DNA of 64,000 bases from Mycolicibacterium nivoides (GTDB lineage: Bacteria > Actinomycetota > Actinomycetes > Mycobacteriales > Mycobacteriaceae). Below are positions 14,057 to 22,149 of the stretch, piece after piece. Location of the stretch: the NCBI RefSeq assembly GCF_003855255.1, contig NZ_CP034072.1, forward strand, positions 5,545,705 through 5,609,704. The letters run 5' to 3'. Below the pieces are notes generated by a model that worked only from the letters and a program-made list of their open reading frames with translations, was not told the origin of the DNA and searched no databases. How positions within the stretch are numbered: the stretch's first letter is position 1; the number at the start of each line of letters is the position of its first letter. Position numbers and translations under genes: made by a program.

Positions 14057-15613
14057 CTAACGTTCGTGCGCTTCCTCCAACACTGTGCGCCCGAGATCGG
14101 AATAGCGTTGCGGATCCTTGAATTTCAGGAACAGCGCCCACAGCACACCACCGATTCCGGCGATGCCAACAACATACGGGATCGACGTGAAGATCCAGTC
14201 CGAAGCGGCTGAACCCGCAGCAAACGACGCGTTCTTGGCGAGCAGGTAGATGACGTAGAGCATGCCCACCCCGCCCAGCAGCGGAGCCAGGAAGGTGGTG
14301 AACCAGTTCGAGGTCTCGGGATGCCGCTTCTGCACGTGGAAGAACGAGATCACCGAGAATGCTGCCAGGGCCTGCACGATCATGATGGCCGTGGTGCCCA
14401 GCAACGCCATCAGGCCGTAGAGGCCGGTGTAGGGGTCGCGGCCGGTGATGTCGAAGAACAGCACCACCACGGTGGCGAAACCGGTTTGCACGAATCCGGC
14501 GATGTGCGGTGAGCCGTGCACCGGGTGGGTGGCGCCGATGGTCTTGCGCATGCCCGGGATGACGTTCTCCCGGCCGATGGCGTACAGGTAGCGCGCGGCG
14601 CAGTTGTGGAAAGCCATGCCGCAGGCGAACGAGCCCGTCATCAGCAGGATCTTGAACAGGTCGACGGCCCACTCGCCCAGATGCTGGTGCACCGGGGTGA
14701 AGAAGATGTCTCCCGCCGTGGTCGAATCCTGCGCCAGCGCAATGGCATTCTGCGGGCCGGTACCGACGATCGCCAGCCACGAGACCAGAACGTAGAACGC
14801 GCCTATGCCGACGACCGAACAGATCACCGCAATCGGGATGATCTTCTTGGGATTTCGGGACTCTTCGCCGTACATGGCGCTGGACTCGAAGCCCACCCAC
14901 GACCAGAACGCGAAGAACAGGCCGACTCCGGCCGATCCGGCGACGGTGATCATGCTGCCGTCGACACCGGCCACCTCACCGGAGAGACTCTGGAAACCGT
15001 TGAGCGGGTTGAGCGATCCCAGCGACCAGCCCTGCGGACCGCCGCCGGTGAACACCACGGACAGCGCCATCATGGCCAGCATGATGATCTCGGTGATCAG
15101 GAAGACCCCGAGCACCTTGGCCGCCAGGTTGATGTCGAAGTAGGTCAGCACGGCGTTCACGGCCAGCATCACCACGGCGAACAGGACCCACGGCACGTCG
15201 ATGTTGAAGAACGATTTGAACAGATCGTTTCCGAAGAACGAGAAGATGCCGATCAGCGACGCCTCGAACACCATGTAGGCCAGGGCGGTGAGGAATCCCG
15301 CTCCCAGGCCCACGACGCGGCCCAGGCCGTGCGAGATGTACCCGTAGAAGGCACCGGTGGCGGTGATGTGCTTGCTCATCGCGGCATAGCCGATGGCGAA
15401 CAGGGTCAGCACGATGGTGGCGACGAAGTATCCGGCGGGCGCATAGGCGCCGTTGCCGAAGCCGACCGCGATCGGCACGTTGCCGACCATGGCCGTGATG
15501 GGAGCGGCCGTGGCGACCGCCATGAACAGCACGCCGACCAGTCCCACGGCGTTGGGTTTGAGACGTTGGATGGAGGCACCGGACGGAGCCGGCGGATCGA
15601 TGATCTCGCTCAT
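14057..15613 (-). CDS. APC-family amino acid/polyamine permease
   Basis: A 518-residue integral membrane protein of the amino acid-polyamine-organocation superfamily with about 12 transmembrane helices. It has the family's first-helix region VGLVGVLFMAVATAAPITAM and FGNGAYAPAGY in helix 2, plus WSWVGFESSAMYGEE in helix 6. I start at ATG 15613, which has AGGA 7 nt upstream; the frame upstream runs through the promoter and has no support. It leads a two-gene operon with the aminotransferase and is divergent from a GntR regulator, so it is probably an inducible amino acid or amine uptake system. Confidence 0.85.
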   Translation of the reverse strand: MSEIIDPPAPSGASIQRLKPNAVGLVGVLFMAVATAAPITAMVGNVPIAVGFGNGAYAPAGYFVATIVLTLFAIGYAAMSKHITATGAFYGYISHGLGRVVGLGAGFLTALAYMVFEASLIGIFSFFGNDLFKSFFNIDVPWVLFAVVMLAVNAVLTYFDINLAAKVLGVFLITEIIMLAMMALSVVFTGGGPQGWSLGSLNPLNGFQSLSGEVAGVDGSMITVAGSAGVGLFFAFWSWVGFESSAMYGEESRNPKKIIPIAVICSVVGIGAFYVLVSWLAIVGTGPQNAIALAQDSTTAGDIFFTPVHQHLGEWAVDLFKILLMTGSFACGMAFHNCAARYLYAIGRENVIPGMRKTIGATHPVHGSPHIAGFVQTGFATVVVLFFDITGRDPYTGLYGLMALLGTTAIMIVQALAAFSVISFFHVQKRHPETSNWFTTFLAPLLGGVGMLYVIYLLAKNASFAAGSAASDWIFTSIPYVVGIAGIGGVLWALFLKFKDPQRYSDLGRTVLEEAHER

Positions 15614-15642
15614 TGCGGGTCCTAACTGAAGGACGGTTTTCG

Positions 15643-15657
15643 GACCACTATTTGGTC
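15643..15657. promoter_or_regulatory. Candidate GntR operator GACCA-N5-TGGTC
   Basis: A perfect 5-bp inverted repeat with a 5-bp spacer lies 29 bp before the permease start. The half-site TTTGGTCTG recurs at 15816-15824 near the GntR gene. TGGTCT/AGACCA half-sites are known for HutC-type GntR regulators, so this is a reasonable operator for the divergent GntR protein. Confidence 0.4.
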
Positions 15658-15792
15658 TGATTGTTTGGCGTCGACGACAGCATTGTGGTGCGACGCAGCA
15701 CATTGTTATCCCGCCCAGATCATTGGGCAACTCGAAAATTGTTGCGGGTCAAGCCCTTTGTTGCCGTCATGTTTCGAACCTGGGAGTCGTGC

Positions 15793-15815
15793 AACAGCCA
15801 GGTTAATCGGCTGTT
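15793..15815. promoter_or_regulatory. Inverted repeat AACAGCC-N9-GGCTGTT upstream of GntR gene
   Basis: A perfect 7-bp inverted repeat 42 bp before the GntR start codon, next to a second TTTGGTCTG half-site. It could be an autoregulatory operator or an RNA stem in the leader. The 244-bp gap between permease and regulator otherwise holds only promoter DNA. Confidence 0.35.
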
Positions 15816-15857
15816 TTTGGTCTGCTCTGCGGGCTCGATTTGGTTCACACTCGGGGC

Positions 15858-16619
15858 ATGTCCATGACACCGGGCGGCCCTGTAGCCGAGGACGTGCGCC
15901 GACGCATCCTGTCCATGCTGGCCCTGGGCACCCTGCGTCCCGGCTCGCGGCTGGGCACCGAGCGTGAGATGGCGGAGAGCTTCGCGGTGTCGCGATCCAC
16001 GCTGCGCAGCGCACTACTGCCGTTGAGCCAGGCGGGTGTGCTGGAGCGCCGGACCGGGCGAAACGGCGGCACGTTCGTGCGGGCCGACGTCGTGGAACGC
16101 AACGCAGCCGAGCTGGCCGGGCTTCCCGCCCGGTTGCACAGCGGCGGTCACAGCAGCGCTACCCGGGTCCTGGCGACCGACCGCAGGCCGGCCACCCAGG
16201 TGGAGTCGCATGCGCTCGAAATCGCCGATGGCGCAGAGATATTCACGATCCGCAGGCTGCGCTACGCCGACGGTGTGCCGCTGTCGGTGGATCTGTCCTG
16301 CTTCGTGGCCGAGCGGATGGAGGACCTGCTGGAACAACCGCTCGGGGGCTCGCTCTACGAGTTGGTGCGAGTGCGGTACGGCCTGGCGCCCGCTGTCACC
16401 ACCGAGACCATCGAAGTGGTCAGCGCCAGCCCCCGCGAGGCCCAGTGGCTCGACATCGCCCACCGCAAGCCTCTGTTGGCGATCACGCGCATCACGCGTG
16501 ACAGCAGTGGCGAGCCGTTCGAGTACGCCTGCGATCTGTTCCGCGCCGACCGGGTCCGGCTCACAGCGACGAGCCACGGCGCGGTCGGCGCGGTTCAGCG
16601 ATCAGTCAGCAGCGCCTGA
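15858..16619 (+). CDS. GntR-family (HutC/UTRA) transcriptional regulator
   Basis: A 253-residue regulator with an N-terminal winged helix-turn-helix (about residues 5-70, with ESFAVSRSTLRSAL as recognition helix region) and a C-terminal UTRA effector domain (about 95-240, including HALEIADGAEIFTIRRLRY). It most likely senses a small molecule linked to the divergent permease-aminotransferase operon. Start ATG 15858 is chosen among two close ATGs; no strong SD is visible. Its stop abuts that of fgd1 with no gap. Family certain, target inferred from divergence. Confidence 0.85.
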   Translation: MSMTPGGPVAEDVRRRILSMLALGTLRPGSRLGTEREMAESFAVSRSTLRSALLPLSQAGVLERRTGRNGGTFVRADVVERNAAELAGLPARLHSGGHSSATRVLATDRRPATQVESHALEIADGAEIFTIRRLRYADGVPLSVDLSCFVAERMEDLLEQPLGGSLYELVRVRYGLAPAVTTETIEVVSASPREAQWLDIAHRKPLLAITRITRDSSGEPFEYACDLFRADRVRLTATSHGAVGAVQRSVSSA

Positions 16620-17630
16620 TCAGCCCAGCTTGCGCAGCCGGGGCTCCAGGTCCTTCTTGAACAGGTCGAGGAACCGGCGCTGGTCGTGCCCTGGAGCGTG
16701 GAAGACCAGGTGGTTCAGGCCCCACTTGACGTACTGGCCGACCTTTTCCACCGCCTCGTCGGGATCCGACGCGACGATCCAGCGCTTGGCGACCTGCTCG
16801 ATGGGCAGCGCGTCGGCGGCCTTCTCCATCTCGATCGGATCGTCGATCGAGTGCTTCTGCTCGGGTGTCAGCGACAGCGGCGCCCAGAACCTGGTGTTCT
16901 CCAGGGCCAGCTCGGGGTCGGGATCGTAGGAGATCTTGATCTCGATCATCCGGTCGATGTCGTCGGGATTGCGCCCGGCGGCCTCGGCGCCCTCCTTCAC
17001 GGCGGGGATGAGCTTGTCCTTGTACAGCTCCTCACCCTTGCCGGAGGTGCAGATGAAGCCGTCGCCCGCGCGGCCCGCGTACTTGGCCACCACCGGGCCG
17101 CCCGCGGCGATGTACACCGGGATGCCGCCCTCGGGCACGTCGTAGATCGAGGCGCCCTTGAGCTTGTAGTACTCACCGTCGAAATCGACGCGGTCGCCCA
17201 CCCACAGCTCGCGCATGAGCTTCACCGACTCACGCAGCCGGGCGAAGCGCTCCTTGAACTCGGGCCACTCCCCGATGTAGCCGGTGGCGATCTCGTTGAG
17301 CGCCTCACCGGTGCCCACCCCGAGGAAGATCCGGCCCGGGTACAGGCAGCCCATGGTCGCGAACGCCTGCGCGATCACCGCCGGGTTGTACCGGAACGTC
17401 GGCGTGAGCACCGATGTGCCCAGTACCAGCCGCTCGGTGCGCTCGCCCACCGCCGTCATCCAGGCCAGTGAGAACGGTGCGTGCCCGCCCTCGTGGCGCC
17501 AGGGCTGGAAATGGTCGCTGACCGTCGCACTGTCCATTCCCGCCGCCTCGGCCAGCACTGCCAGCTCGACGAGTTCACGCGGGGCAAACTGCTCCGCCGA
17601 TGCCTTGTATCCCAGTTTCAGTTCAGCCAT
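16620..17630 (-). CDS. fgd1: F420-dependent glucose-6-phosphate dehydrogenase
   Basis: Fgd1 oxidises glucose-6-phosphate to 6-phosphogluconolactone and reduces coenzyme F420, the main source of F420H2 in mycobacteria (it activates nitroimidazole prodrugs through Ddn). The 336-residue luciferase-fold protein keeps Asp39, His40 and Trp44 in SDHFQPW and the GTGEALNE loop that carries the catalytic acid (Glu109 in the characterised enzyme). Start ATG has an AAAGAG ribosome site. It is divergent from the MBL-fold gene with 62 bp between them. Unlike the order I recall in M. tuberculosis, it is separated from pta by the three-gene aminotransferase cluster. Confidence 0.97.
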   Translation of the reverse strand: MAELKLGYKASAEQFAPRELVELAVLAEAAGMDSATVSDHFQPWRHEGGHAPFSLAWMTAVGERTERLVLGTSVLTPTFRYNPAVIAQAFATMGCLYPGRIFLGVGTGEALNEIATGYIGEWPEFKERFARLRESVKLMRELWVGDRVDFDGEYYKLKGASIYDVPEGGIPVYIAAGGPVVAKYAGRAGDGFICTSGKGEELYKDKLIPAVKEGAEAAGRNPDDIDRMIEIKISYDPDPELALENTRFWAPLSLTPEQKHSIDDPIEMEKAADALPIEQVAKRWIVASDPDEAVEKVGQYVKWGLNHLVFHAPGHDQRRFLDLFKKDLEPRLRKLG

Positions 17631-17680
17631 ATCTCTTTCTGCTCCTCGCGTGCGCGACAGTTCGTTTCTACTCCTATGCC

Positions 17681-17686
17681 TAAACT
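17681..17686 (+). promoter_or_regulatory. Putative leaderless -10 of MBL-fold gene
   Basis: TAAACT, 6 nt before the ATG at 17693, no SD. Confidence 0.45.
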
Positions 17687-17692
17687 CGCGAC

Positions 17693-18427
17693 ATGGCAGC
17701 AGCCCTGACCGCGATCACCGAGCATGTGCACTTCGCACAAACCGACTTGGTCAACTGGACCCTGGTGACCGACGGAAACCGGGTCATGCTGATCGACGCG
17801 GGGTTCCCGGGGCAGCGCGAGGACGTCATCGGCTCGGTCCGCCGGCTCGGGTTCACCATCGACGACATCGCCGCCGTTCTGCTGACCCACGCCCACATCG
17901 ACCACTTCGGGACTGCCATCTGGCTGGCGAAAACCCATGGCACACCGGTGTTTTGCCACGACACCGAACTCGGGCACACCAAGCGTGAGTATCTCGAGCA
18001 GGCCGCGCCCGCGGACGTGGTCCGCAACATCTGGCAGCCCCGCTGGCTGAAGTGGGCGGCCACCATCACCGCCAAGGGCGGGATGAACCACGCCGGCATC
18101 CCGACCGCACGGGCGCTGACCGACGACGACGATCTCCCGGGCAATCCGGTGCCGGTTCCCACCCCGGGGCACACCGGCGGGCACTGTTCCTTCATCGTCG
18201 ACGGGGTTCTGGTCAGCGGCGACGCCCTGGTCACCGGACATCCGCTGCTGCGGCATACCGGCCCGACGCTGCTGCCTGCCCTGTTCAACCACGACGAGGA
18301 GGGCTGCCTGACCAGCCTGAAGACGCTGGCGGCAGTCGAGGCCGATGTGATGCTGCCCGGACACGGGCCGCTGTGGCGCGGATCGATCGCCGACGCCGCC
18401 TCCGCTGCGGCGGCCCGGCACGCCTAG
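17693..18427 (+). CDS. Metallo-beta-lactamase-fold hydrolase
   Basis: A 244-residue MBL-fold enzyme with the dinuclear metal motif THAHIDHFG (residues near 64-72), further ligands in PGHTGGHC (near 159) and GDAL (near 178), and a closing LPGHGP. The substrate is not evident. An orthologue stands beside fgd1 in M. tuberculosis (Rv0406c, from memory). It is divergent from fgd1, probably leaderless, and its 3' end overlaps the next convergent gene by 4 bp. Confidence 0.85.
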   Translation: MAAALTAITEHVHFAQTDLVNWTLVTDGNRVMLIDAGFPGQREDVIGSVRRLGFTIDDIAAVLLTHAHIDHFGTAIWLAKTHGTPVFCHDTELGHTKREYLEQAAPADVVRNIWQPRWLKWAATITAKGGMNHAGIPTARALTDDDDLPGNPVPVPTPGHTGGHCSFIVDGVLVSGDALVTGHPLLRHTGPTLLPALFNHDEEGCLTSLKTLAAVEADVMLPGHGPLWRGSIADAASAAAARHA

Positions 18428-18726
18428 TGCTGCAAGATGCGGTACCCGAGCAGGAAGAACCCGGTCAGGCACAGGCCGCAGGCCAGCACGATCGTCGGCA
18501 TCAGGACCATCTGATCGAGTTCGTCGGGGTCGAACACCTCGTCGTCGTACACCGAACCGAACAGCACCCGGGCAAACTTGGTCTGGCGGAACGCGTGCAT
18601 CCGTCGTTGTGATTCCGCCGAGTCCGCCCGACGACCGATGAACAACCGCAAAGCCACCCCGGTCGCGAACACCACCGCAGCCGCTACCAGCAGCAGCGAT
18701 CCCACGATTACCTGCAGGCTCGGCAA
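18424..18726 (-). CDS. Small two-helix membrane protein
   Basis: A 100-residue protein with hydrophobic segments at about residues 5-27 and 75-95 around a charged cytoplasmic loop (SQRRMHAFRQTKFARVLFG). It starts at TTG with a strong AGGGGGG SD a few bases upstream. It resembles a small conserved mycobacterial membrane protein (Rv0401-like, tentative). No function can be assigned. Confidence 0.6.
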   Translation of the reverse strand: MPSLQVIVGSLLLVAAAVVFATGVALRLFIGRRADSAESQRRMHAFRQTKFARVLFGSVYDDEVFDPDELDQMVLMPTIVLACGLCLTGFFLLGYRILQH

Positions 18727-18771
18727 ATACCCCCCTAGCGGTGACGACAGCTTCGGGGGCCAGCCTAGTCG

Positions 18772-19902
18772 CTAACCGCCCCACCGCTCAGCTATCAGCC
18801 GGTGGGAGCGCAAACGGTCCTCGTGCCGGTGCGTCACCGAGGTGATGACGAGTTCGTCCGCCCCGCTCACCCGCGCCAGGGCCTCCAGCCGCGCGGCCAC
18901 CTGATCCGGGTCTCCGACGAATTGCGTTGCGATACGGTCCCGGACCACCTCCAGCTGTTCGTCGGACAGCGGTCCGCAGTCGGCCGGGTCCGGGTAGGGA
19001 ATCGCGCCGCCGCCGGCCCGGATCGAGTACACCCAGTGGCCGTAGCTGGACGCCAGGTACCGCGCGGCGGCTTCATCCTCGGCCACCACCACATCGGCCG
19101 ATACCGCCACGTACGGTTCGGACAAATACTCCGACGGGGTGAATCCGTTGCGGTACACCTCGATTGCCTCCAGCGCGGTGGCCGGGGTGATGTGATAGCT
19201 GGCCACGAACGGCAGCCCACGCGCGGCCGCGACGCGGGCGCTCTGCCCCTTGCTGCTGCCGAACACCCACGGGGTCAGACCGGCGCCTGCGCCGGGAACG
19301 GCCGTACCGACCTCATACCTGCCGGCGAGCATGGCCAGGATGTCATCCAGCTGTTCGGCGAAATCCGGTGTGACAGCTTCGGGTTGCTGCAACACCGCCA
19401 TCCGGGACCGCAACTTGGGATCGCGCATCAGCGCGCTGACGTCGTACGGCGCCGGGACCACCACCCCGTCGACCTCGTGCCACTCCCTCGGCGGCCGTGG
19501 CTCGCGGGGCTTGTCCCGCACCGCTTCGGCACGTTTCTGCCCCGAGCGGCCCACCCCCAGATCGATCCGGCCGGGATGGAACGCGGCCAGCGTGCCGAAG
19601 CTCTCCACCACGGCGACGGCGGTCGTGTGGCCGAGTTGCACTGCCGCGGTGCCGACCCTGATCCGTTCGGTTGCCGCGGCGATCTGCCCCACCAGAACGG
19701 CGGGTGACGAGCTGGCCACCGACACGAAATGATGCTCGGCGACCCAATACCGTTGAAAGCCCCACTGTTCGGCGTGCTGAGCCAGGTCTACGGTATTGCG
19801 CAGCGCGGTCACCGCGTCGCCGCCGGCACTGATGGGGGCCAGGTCGAGAATCGAGAGCGGCACCGCCTTCGGCTCCTCGCGCGAGCGCTCGTCGGCTGTC
19901 AT
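18772..19902 (-). CDS. LLM-class flavin/F420-dependent oxidoreductase (MsnO8-like)
   Basis: A 376-residue luciferase-like monooxygenase with the single-component MsnO8-type pattern: SILDLAPISAGGDAVTAL at the start, QRYWVAEHHF near residue 55, RIDLGVGRSGQ near 112 and WVFGSSKGQSA near 213. Whether it uses FMN or F420 cannot be told from sequence. Its ATG overlaps the end of the upstream GNAT gene by 4 bp, so the two are co-translated. Substrate unknown. Confidence 0.8.
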   Translation of the reverse strand: MTADERSREEPKAVPLSILDLAPISAGGDAVTALRNTVDLAQHAEQWGFQRYWVAEHHFVSVASSSPAVLVGQIAAATERIRVGTAAVQLGHTTAVAVVESFGTLAAFHPGRIDLGVGRSGQKRAEAVRDKPREPRPPREWHEVDGVVVPAPYDVSALMRDPKLRSRMAVLQQPEAVTPDFAEQLDDILAMLAGRYEVGTAVPGAGAGLTPWVFGSSKGQSARVAAARGLPFVASYHITPATALEAIEVYRNGFTPSEYLSEPYVAVSADVVVAEDEAAARYLASSYGHWVYSIRAGGGAIPYPDPADCGPLSDEQLEVVRDRIATQFVGDPDQVAARLEALARVSGADELVITSVTHRHEDRLRSHRLIAERWGG

Positions 19903-20426
19903 GTGGCCCCCTCCCCCGACAGTTCCTTCTCGAACGCGATCGGGAAGACGGTTCCCTCCCCTTCAGGAGGCAACGGGGCGATCAGTCGGGTGTAGCCCGC
20001 CGAGTCGTAGAGCGCTTCGGCCTCGGGCTGGAGATGACCCGTCGTCAGATAGACCCTGCGGTATCCGCGTGCGGCGATCTCGCGCTCCAGGTGAGCGAGC
20101 AGCGCCGCGGCATGACCGCGCTTCCGGAAGCGACTGTCCGTCCAGATGCGTTTCAGTTCGGCTGTCTCGGCGTCGAATCGGGTGAAGGCGCCGCCGGTGA
20201 CCGGCACGCCGTCGAGCACCCCGATGTACAGACCGCCGCCGGGCGGGGCGAACTCGTCGGCGGACTTTCCGCGCAGCCAGCCCATCATCAACTCGGGTGT
20301 CCCGCCGTAGCGCCCCGAGTACTCGACCGACAACTCGGCCAGTAGTGGGGCGGCCAGTGGATCATCCAAGCCGACCGCTACGAACCGCACACCACTCACG
20401 GGGGCTGACTTAACCACCGTTTGCAT
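19899..20426 (-). CDS. GNAT-family N-acetyltransferase
   Basis: A 175-residue acetyltransferase with acetyl-CoA motif A at RFRKRGHAAALLAHLE and motif B near YDSAGYTRL. It is translationally coupled to the LLM oxidoreductase. The start is uncertain: ATG 20426 has no clear SD, an ATG 14 codons upstream (20468) is also open, and a GTG at 20399 would still keep the domain. A short ORF with an excellent SD ends 13 nt before ATG 20426, which favours that start through coupling. Substrate unknown. Confidence 0.72.
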   Translation of the reverse strand: MQTVVKSAPVSGVRFVAVGLDDPLAAPLLAELSVEYSGRYGGTPELMMGWLRGKSADEFAPPGGGLYIGVLDGVPVTGGAFTRFDAETAELKRIWTDSRFRKRGHAAALLAHLEREIAARGYRRVYLTTGHLQPEAEALYDSAGYTRLIAPLPPEGEGTVFPIAFEKELSGEGAT

Positions 20427-20439
20427 ACCCACGGCAGTT

Positions 20440-20589
20440 TCAACGCACATCCGGCCACACCATTCCAACCACGATCAGCCTGATTAAAAGCCTGCCCGGT
20501 CCGCCCGCCGGGCCGGCCTCGGCCGACACCGCATCGGCAAACACCGCTCGCCGCTCCCAACCACGGGAATGGCAGATCTTGAGCAACAT
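20440..20589 (-). CDS. Possible 49-residue leader ORF before the GNAT-LLM operon
   Basis: A short ORF starts at ATG with GGAGG 5 nt upstream and ends 13 nt before the GNAT start. The peptide begins MLLKICHSRGW and ends LIVVGMVWPDVR, and resembles nothing I recognise. It could be a real small protein, a translated leader coupling ribosomes into the GNAT gene, or chance. The surrounding 20427-20750 gap is AT-rich for this genome (notably 20590-20640) and otherwise shows only the SD of the next gene. Confidence 0.3.
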   Translation of the reverse strand: MLLKICHSRGWERRAVFADAVSAEAGPAGGPGRLLIRLIVVGMVWPDVR

Positions 20590-20750
20590 TTCAACCTCCG
20601 ATTTAGCCGTAAGGTGAAATTCAGATTTAATTTTCCTCGGCAATGAAGGCATTTCGCGCACCCCTTCAAATGTTGCACTGACCAGGCACTGAGTGCATCC
20701 TCAGATTGCTCTGACATGCCACACATTGCGATCCGGGGAGGGGTTTCGAA

Positions 20751-20975
20751 ATGGGGATTCGATCAACGTCAGGCGCCACAAAGAAAATGCTCATCGCCGC
20801 ATTAATGTTCGGGGCGGCCATTTCCATACCATTTGTCGGGATCGGCACCGCCGCGGCGACTTCACCCGTTTCGTCCTACCCCGCCGACTCGAGCTACCCG
20901 GCGGACCCGACGTGGCCGTCGCCGCCGTCGTGGGGGTCATACCCGGCGGAGTCGTCATACGGCGCCCCCGGTTGA
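20751..20975 (+). CDS. Small secreted Pro/Ser/Tyr-rich protein
   Basis: A 74-residue protein with a clear Sec signal peptide: basic n-region to Lys12, hydrophobic core of about residues 13-31 and probable cleavage after the Ala run near residue 36. The mature part of under 40 residues is low-complexity, with SYPA-type repeats (SSYPAD, SYPAD, SYPAES) interspersed with Trp and Pro. The SD GGGGAGGGG is 8 nt from the ATG. No known domain; presumably exported to the cell wall or medium. No co-directional neighbour suggests a partner. Confidence 0.65.
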   Translation: MGIRSTSGATKKMLIAALMFGAAISIPFVGIGTAAATSPVSSYPADSSYPADPTWPSPPSWGSYPAESSYGAPG

Positions 20976-21030
20976 CGCTGACGGGGCCCTGCGGGATCAG
21001 CGGAGATGACGTAGTCCCTCGCTCACCCGA

Positions 21031-21216
21031 TCACCCCAGGCGCCAGGCCCGCGACCGGGCCACGATCCGGACCGGGAGCTCGGCCGCGTCGACTTCAGCA
21101 CGGTTCTTCTCGATGGCGGCGATCACGCGGCGCGCCACGAAGTCGGTCGTGACCCCCTTCGAGCCGAGGCCACCGGCAGCCCCGGTTACCAATGCCTGTG
21201 CGCCCTTGATCTGCAT
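21031..21216 (-). pseudogene. Internally deleted short-chain dehydrogenase remnant
   Basis: The 61-codon frame joins the first strand and cofactor loop of an SDR (IKGAQALVTGAAGGLG, residues 3-18) directly to what looks like the C-terminal helix region of the same family (VARRVIAAIEKNRAEVD). About 180-200 residues carrying the catalytic Ser-Tyr-Lys are missing. Start ATG has a good GGAGG site and no frameshift is present, so the deletion was in frame. It could still make a peptide but cannot be a working dehydrogenase. It is divergent from an intact SDR gene. Confidence 0.7.
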
Positions 21217-21272
21217 GGCGGCCTCCGCGCTTGCTGTGAACGGTAGACCTCATCGCCCCCTTCCGCCCAAAA

Positions 21273-21289
21273 CTTGACACGTGTAAAGT
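21273..21289 (+). promoter_or_regulatory. Promoter with ACACGTGT palindrome before SDR gene
   Basis: TAAAGT (21284-21289) is a TAnnnT -10 lying 8 nt before the SDR start at 21298, suggesting a leaderless mRNA. It overlaps the near-perfect palindrome TTGACACGTGTAAA (21274-21287), which looks like a dyad repressor site placed to block both the SDR and the divergent remnant gene. The TTGACA here is too close to the start to be a -35. Confidence 0.4.
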
Positions 21290-21297
21290 TCGCCGCC

Positions 21298-22149
21298 ATG
21301 GACAACATCAGGGGCAAGACCATCGCGATCACCGGTGCCGCACGAGGCATCGGTTACGCCACTGCCAAGGCCCTGCTGGCCCGCGGTGCCCGCGTCGTCA
21401 TCGGTGACCGCGACGTGGCGCTTCAGGAGTCGGCCGTCGTCGAACTGAGCAAGCTCGGCCCGGTGTCCGGCTACCCGCTCGACGTCACCGACCGCGAATC
21501 GTTCGCGACGTTCCTCGACAAGGCCCGCACCGACGGTGGCGGACACATCGACGTGCTGATCAACAACGCCGGCGTCATGCCGATCGGCCCGTTCCTGGAG
21601 CAGTCCGAGCAGTCGATCCGGTCCTCCATCGAGGTCAACGTCTACGGCGTGCTCACGGGTTGCCAGCTGGCGCTGCCGGAGATGGTGAAGCGGCGCAGCG
21701 GCCACGTCATCAACATCGCGTCGCTGTCGGGGCTGATCCCGCTGCCGGGCCAGGTGGTCTACGTGGGCGCCAAGTACGCCGTGGTGGGACTGACCACCGC
21801 GCTGGCCGATGAAATGGCCCCACACGGGGTGGACGTGTCAGTGGTCATGCCGCCGTTCACCAACACCGATCTGATCTCGGGCACCAAATCCAGCGGGGCG
21901 ATCAAGCCGGTCGAGCCCGAAGATATCGCCGCCGCGATCATCAAGACGCTCAACAAGCCCAAGACCCACGTGTCCGTACCGCCGCCGCTGCGGTTCACCG
22001 CTCAGGCCGCGCAGATGCTGCCGCCCAAGGGCCGGCGCTGGATGAACAAGAAGCTGGGCCTGGACAGCGTCTTCCTGGAGTTCGACGCCGCCAAGCGCAA
22101 GAGCTACGAGGACCGGGCCCAAGCAGCCCAGGGAGTCATCGAAAGCTAG
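21298..22149 (+). CDS. Short-chain dehydrogenase/reductase (SDR)
   Basis: A 283-residue classical SDR. The cofactor loop TGAARGIGYATA lies near residues 12-23, NNAG near 92 and the catalytic Ser (NIASLSG) near 140, with YVGAKYAVVG supplying the catalytic Tyr and Lys near 154-158. After the core comes a C-terminal extension of about 60 residues. The cofactor is probably NAD(P)H and the substrate is unknown. I start at ATG 21298; an upstream ATG at 21274 lies inside the promoter palindrome. It converges on the next gene with a 4-bp overlap. Confidence 0.85.
   Translation: MDNIRGKTIAITGAARGIGYATAKALLARGARVVIGDRDVALQESAVVELSKLGPVSGYPLDVTDRESFATFLDKARTDGGGHIDVLINNAGVMPIGPFLEQSEQSIRSSIEVNVYGVLTGCQLALPEMVKRRSGHVINIASLSGLIPLPGQVVYVGAKYAVVGLTTALADEMAPHGVDVSVVMPPFTNTDLISGTKSSGAIKPVEPEDIAAAIIKTLNKPKTHVSVPPPLRFTAQAAQMLPPKGRRWMNKKLGLDSVFLEFDAAKRKSYEDRAQAAQGVIES

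Noticed and set aside
14516..15625. A 369-codon plus-strand frame opposite the APC permease
   Set aside because: Very polar, His/Asp/Gly-rich translation typical of the complement of a membrane-protein gene.
20851..20960. Possible tandem repeat array in the small secreted protein region
   Set aside because: Only a few short degenerate SYPA units within a coding frame; no regular spacer-repeat structure, so neither CRISPR nor satellite.
21274..21279. TTGACA as a -35 box for the SDR gene
   Set aside because: A matching -10 would fall inside the coding sequence; the site is better read as part of a dyad overlapping a TAAAGT -10.
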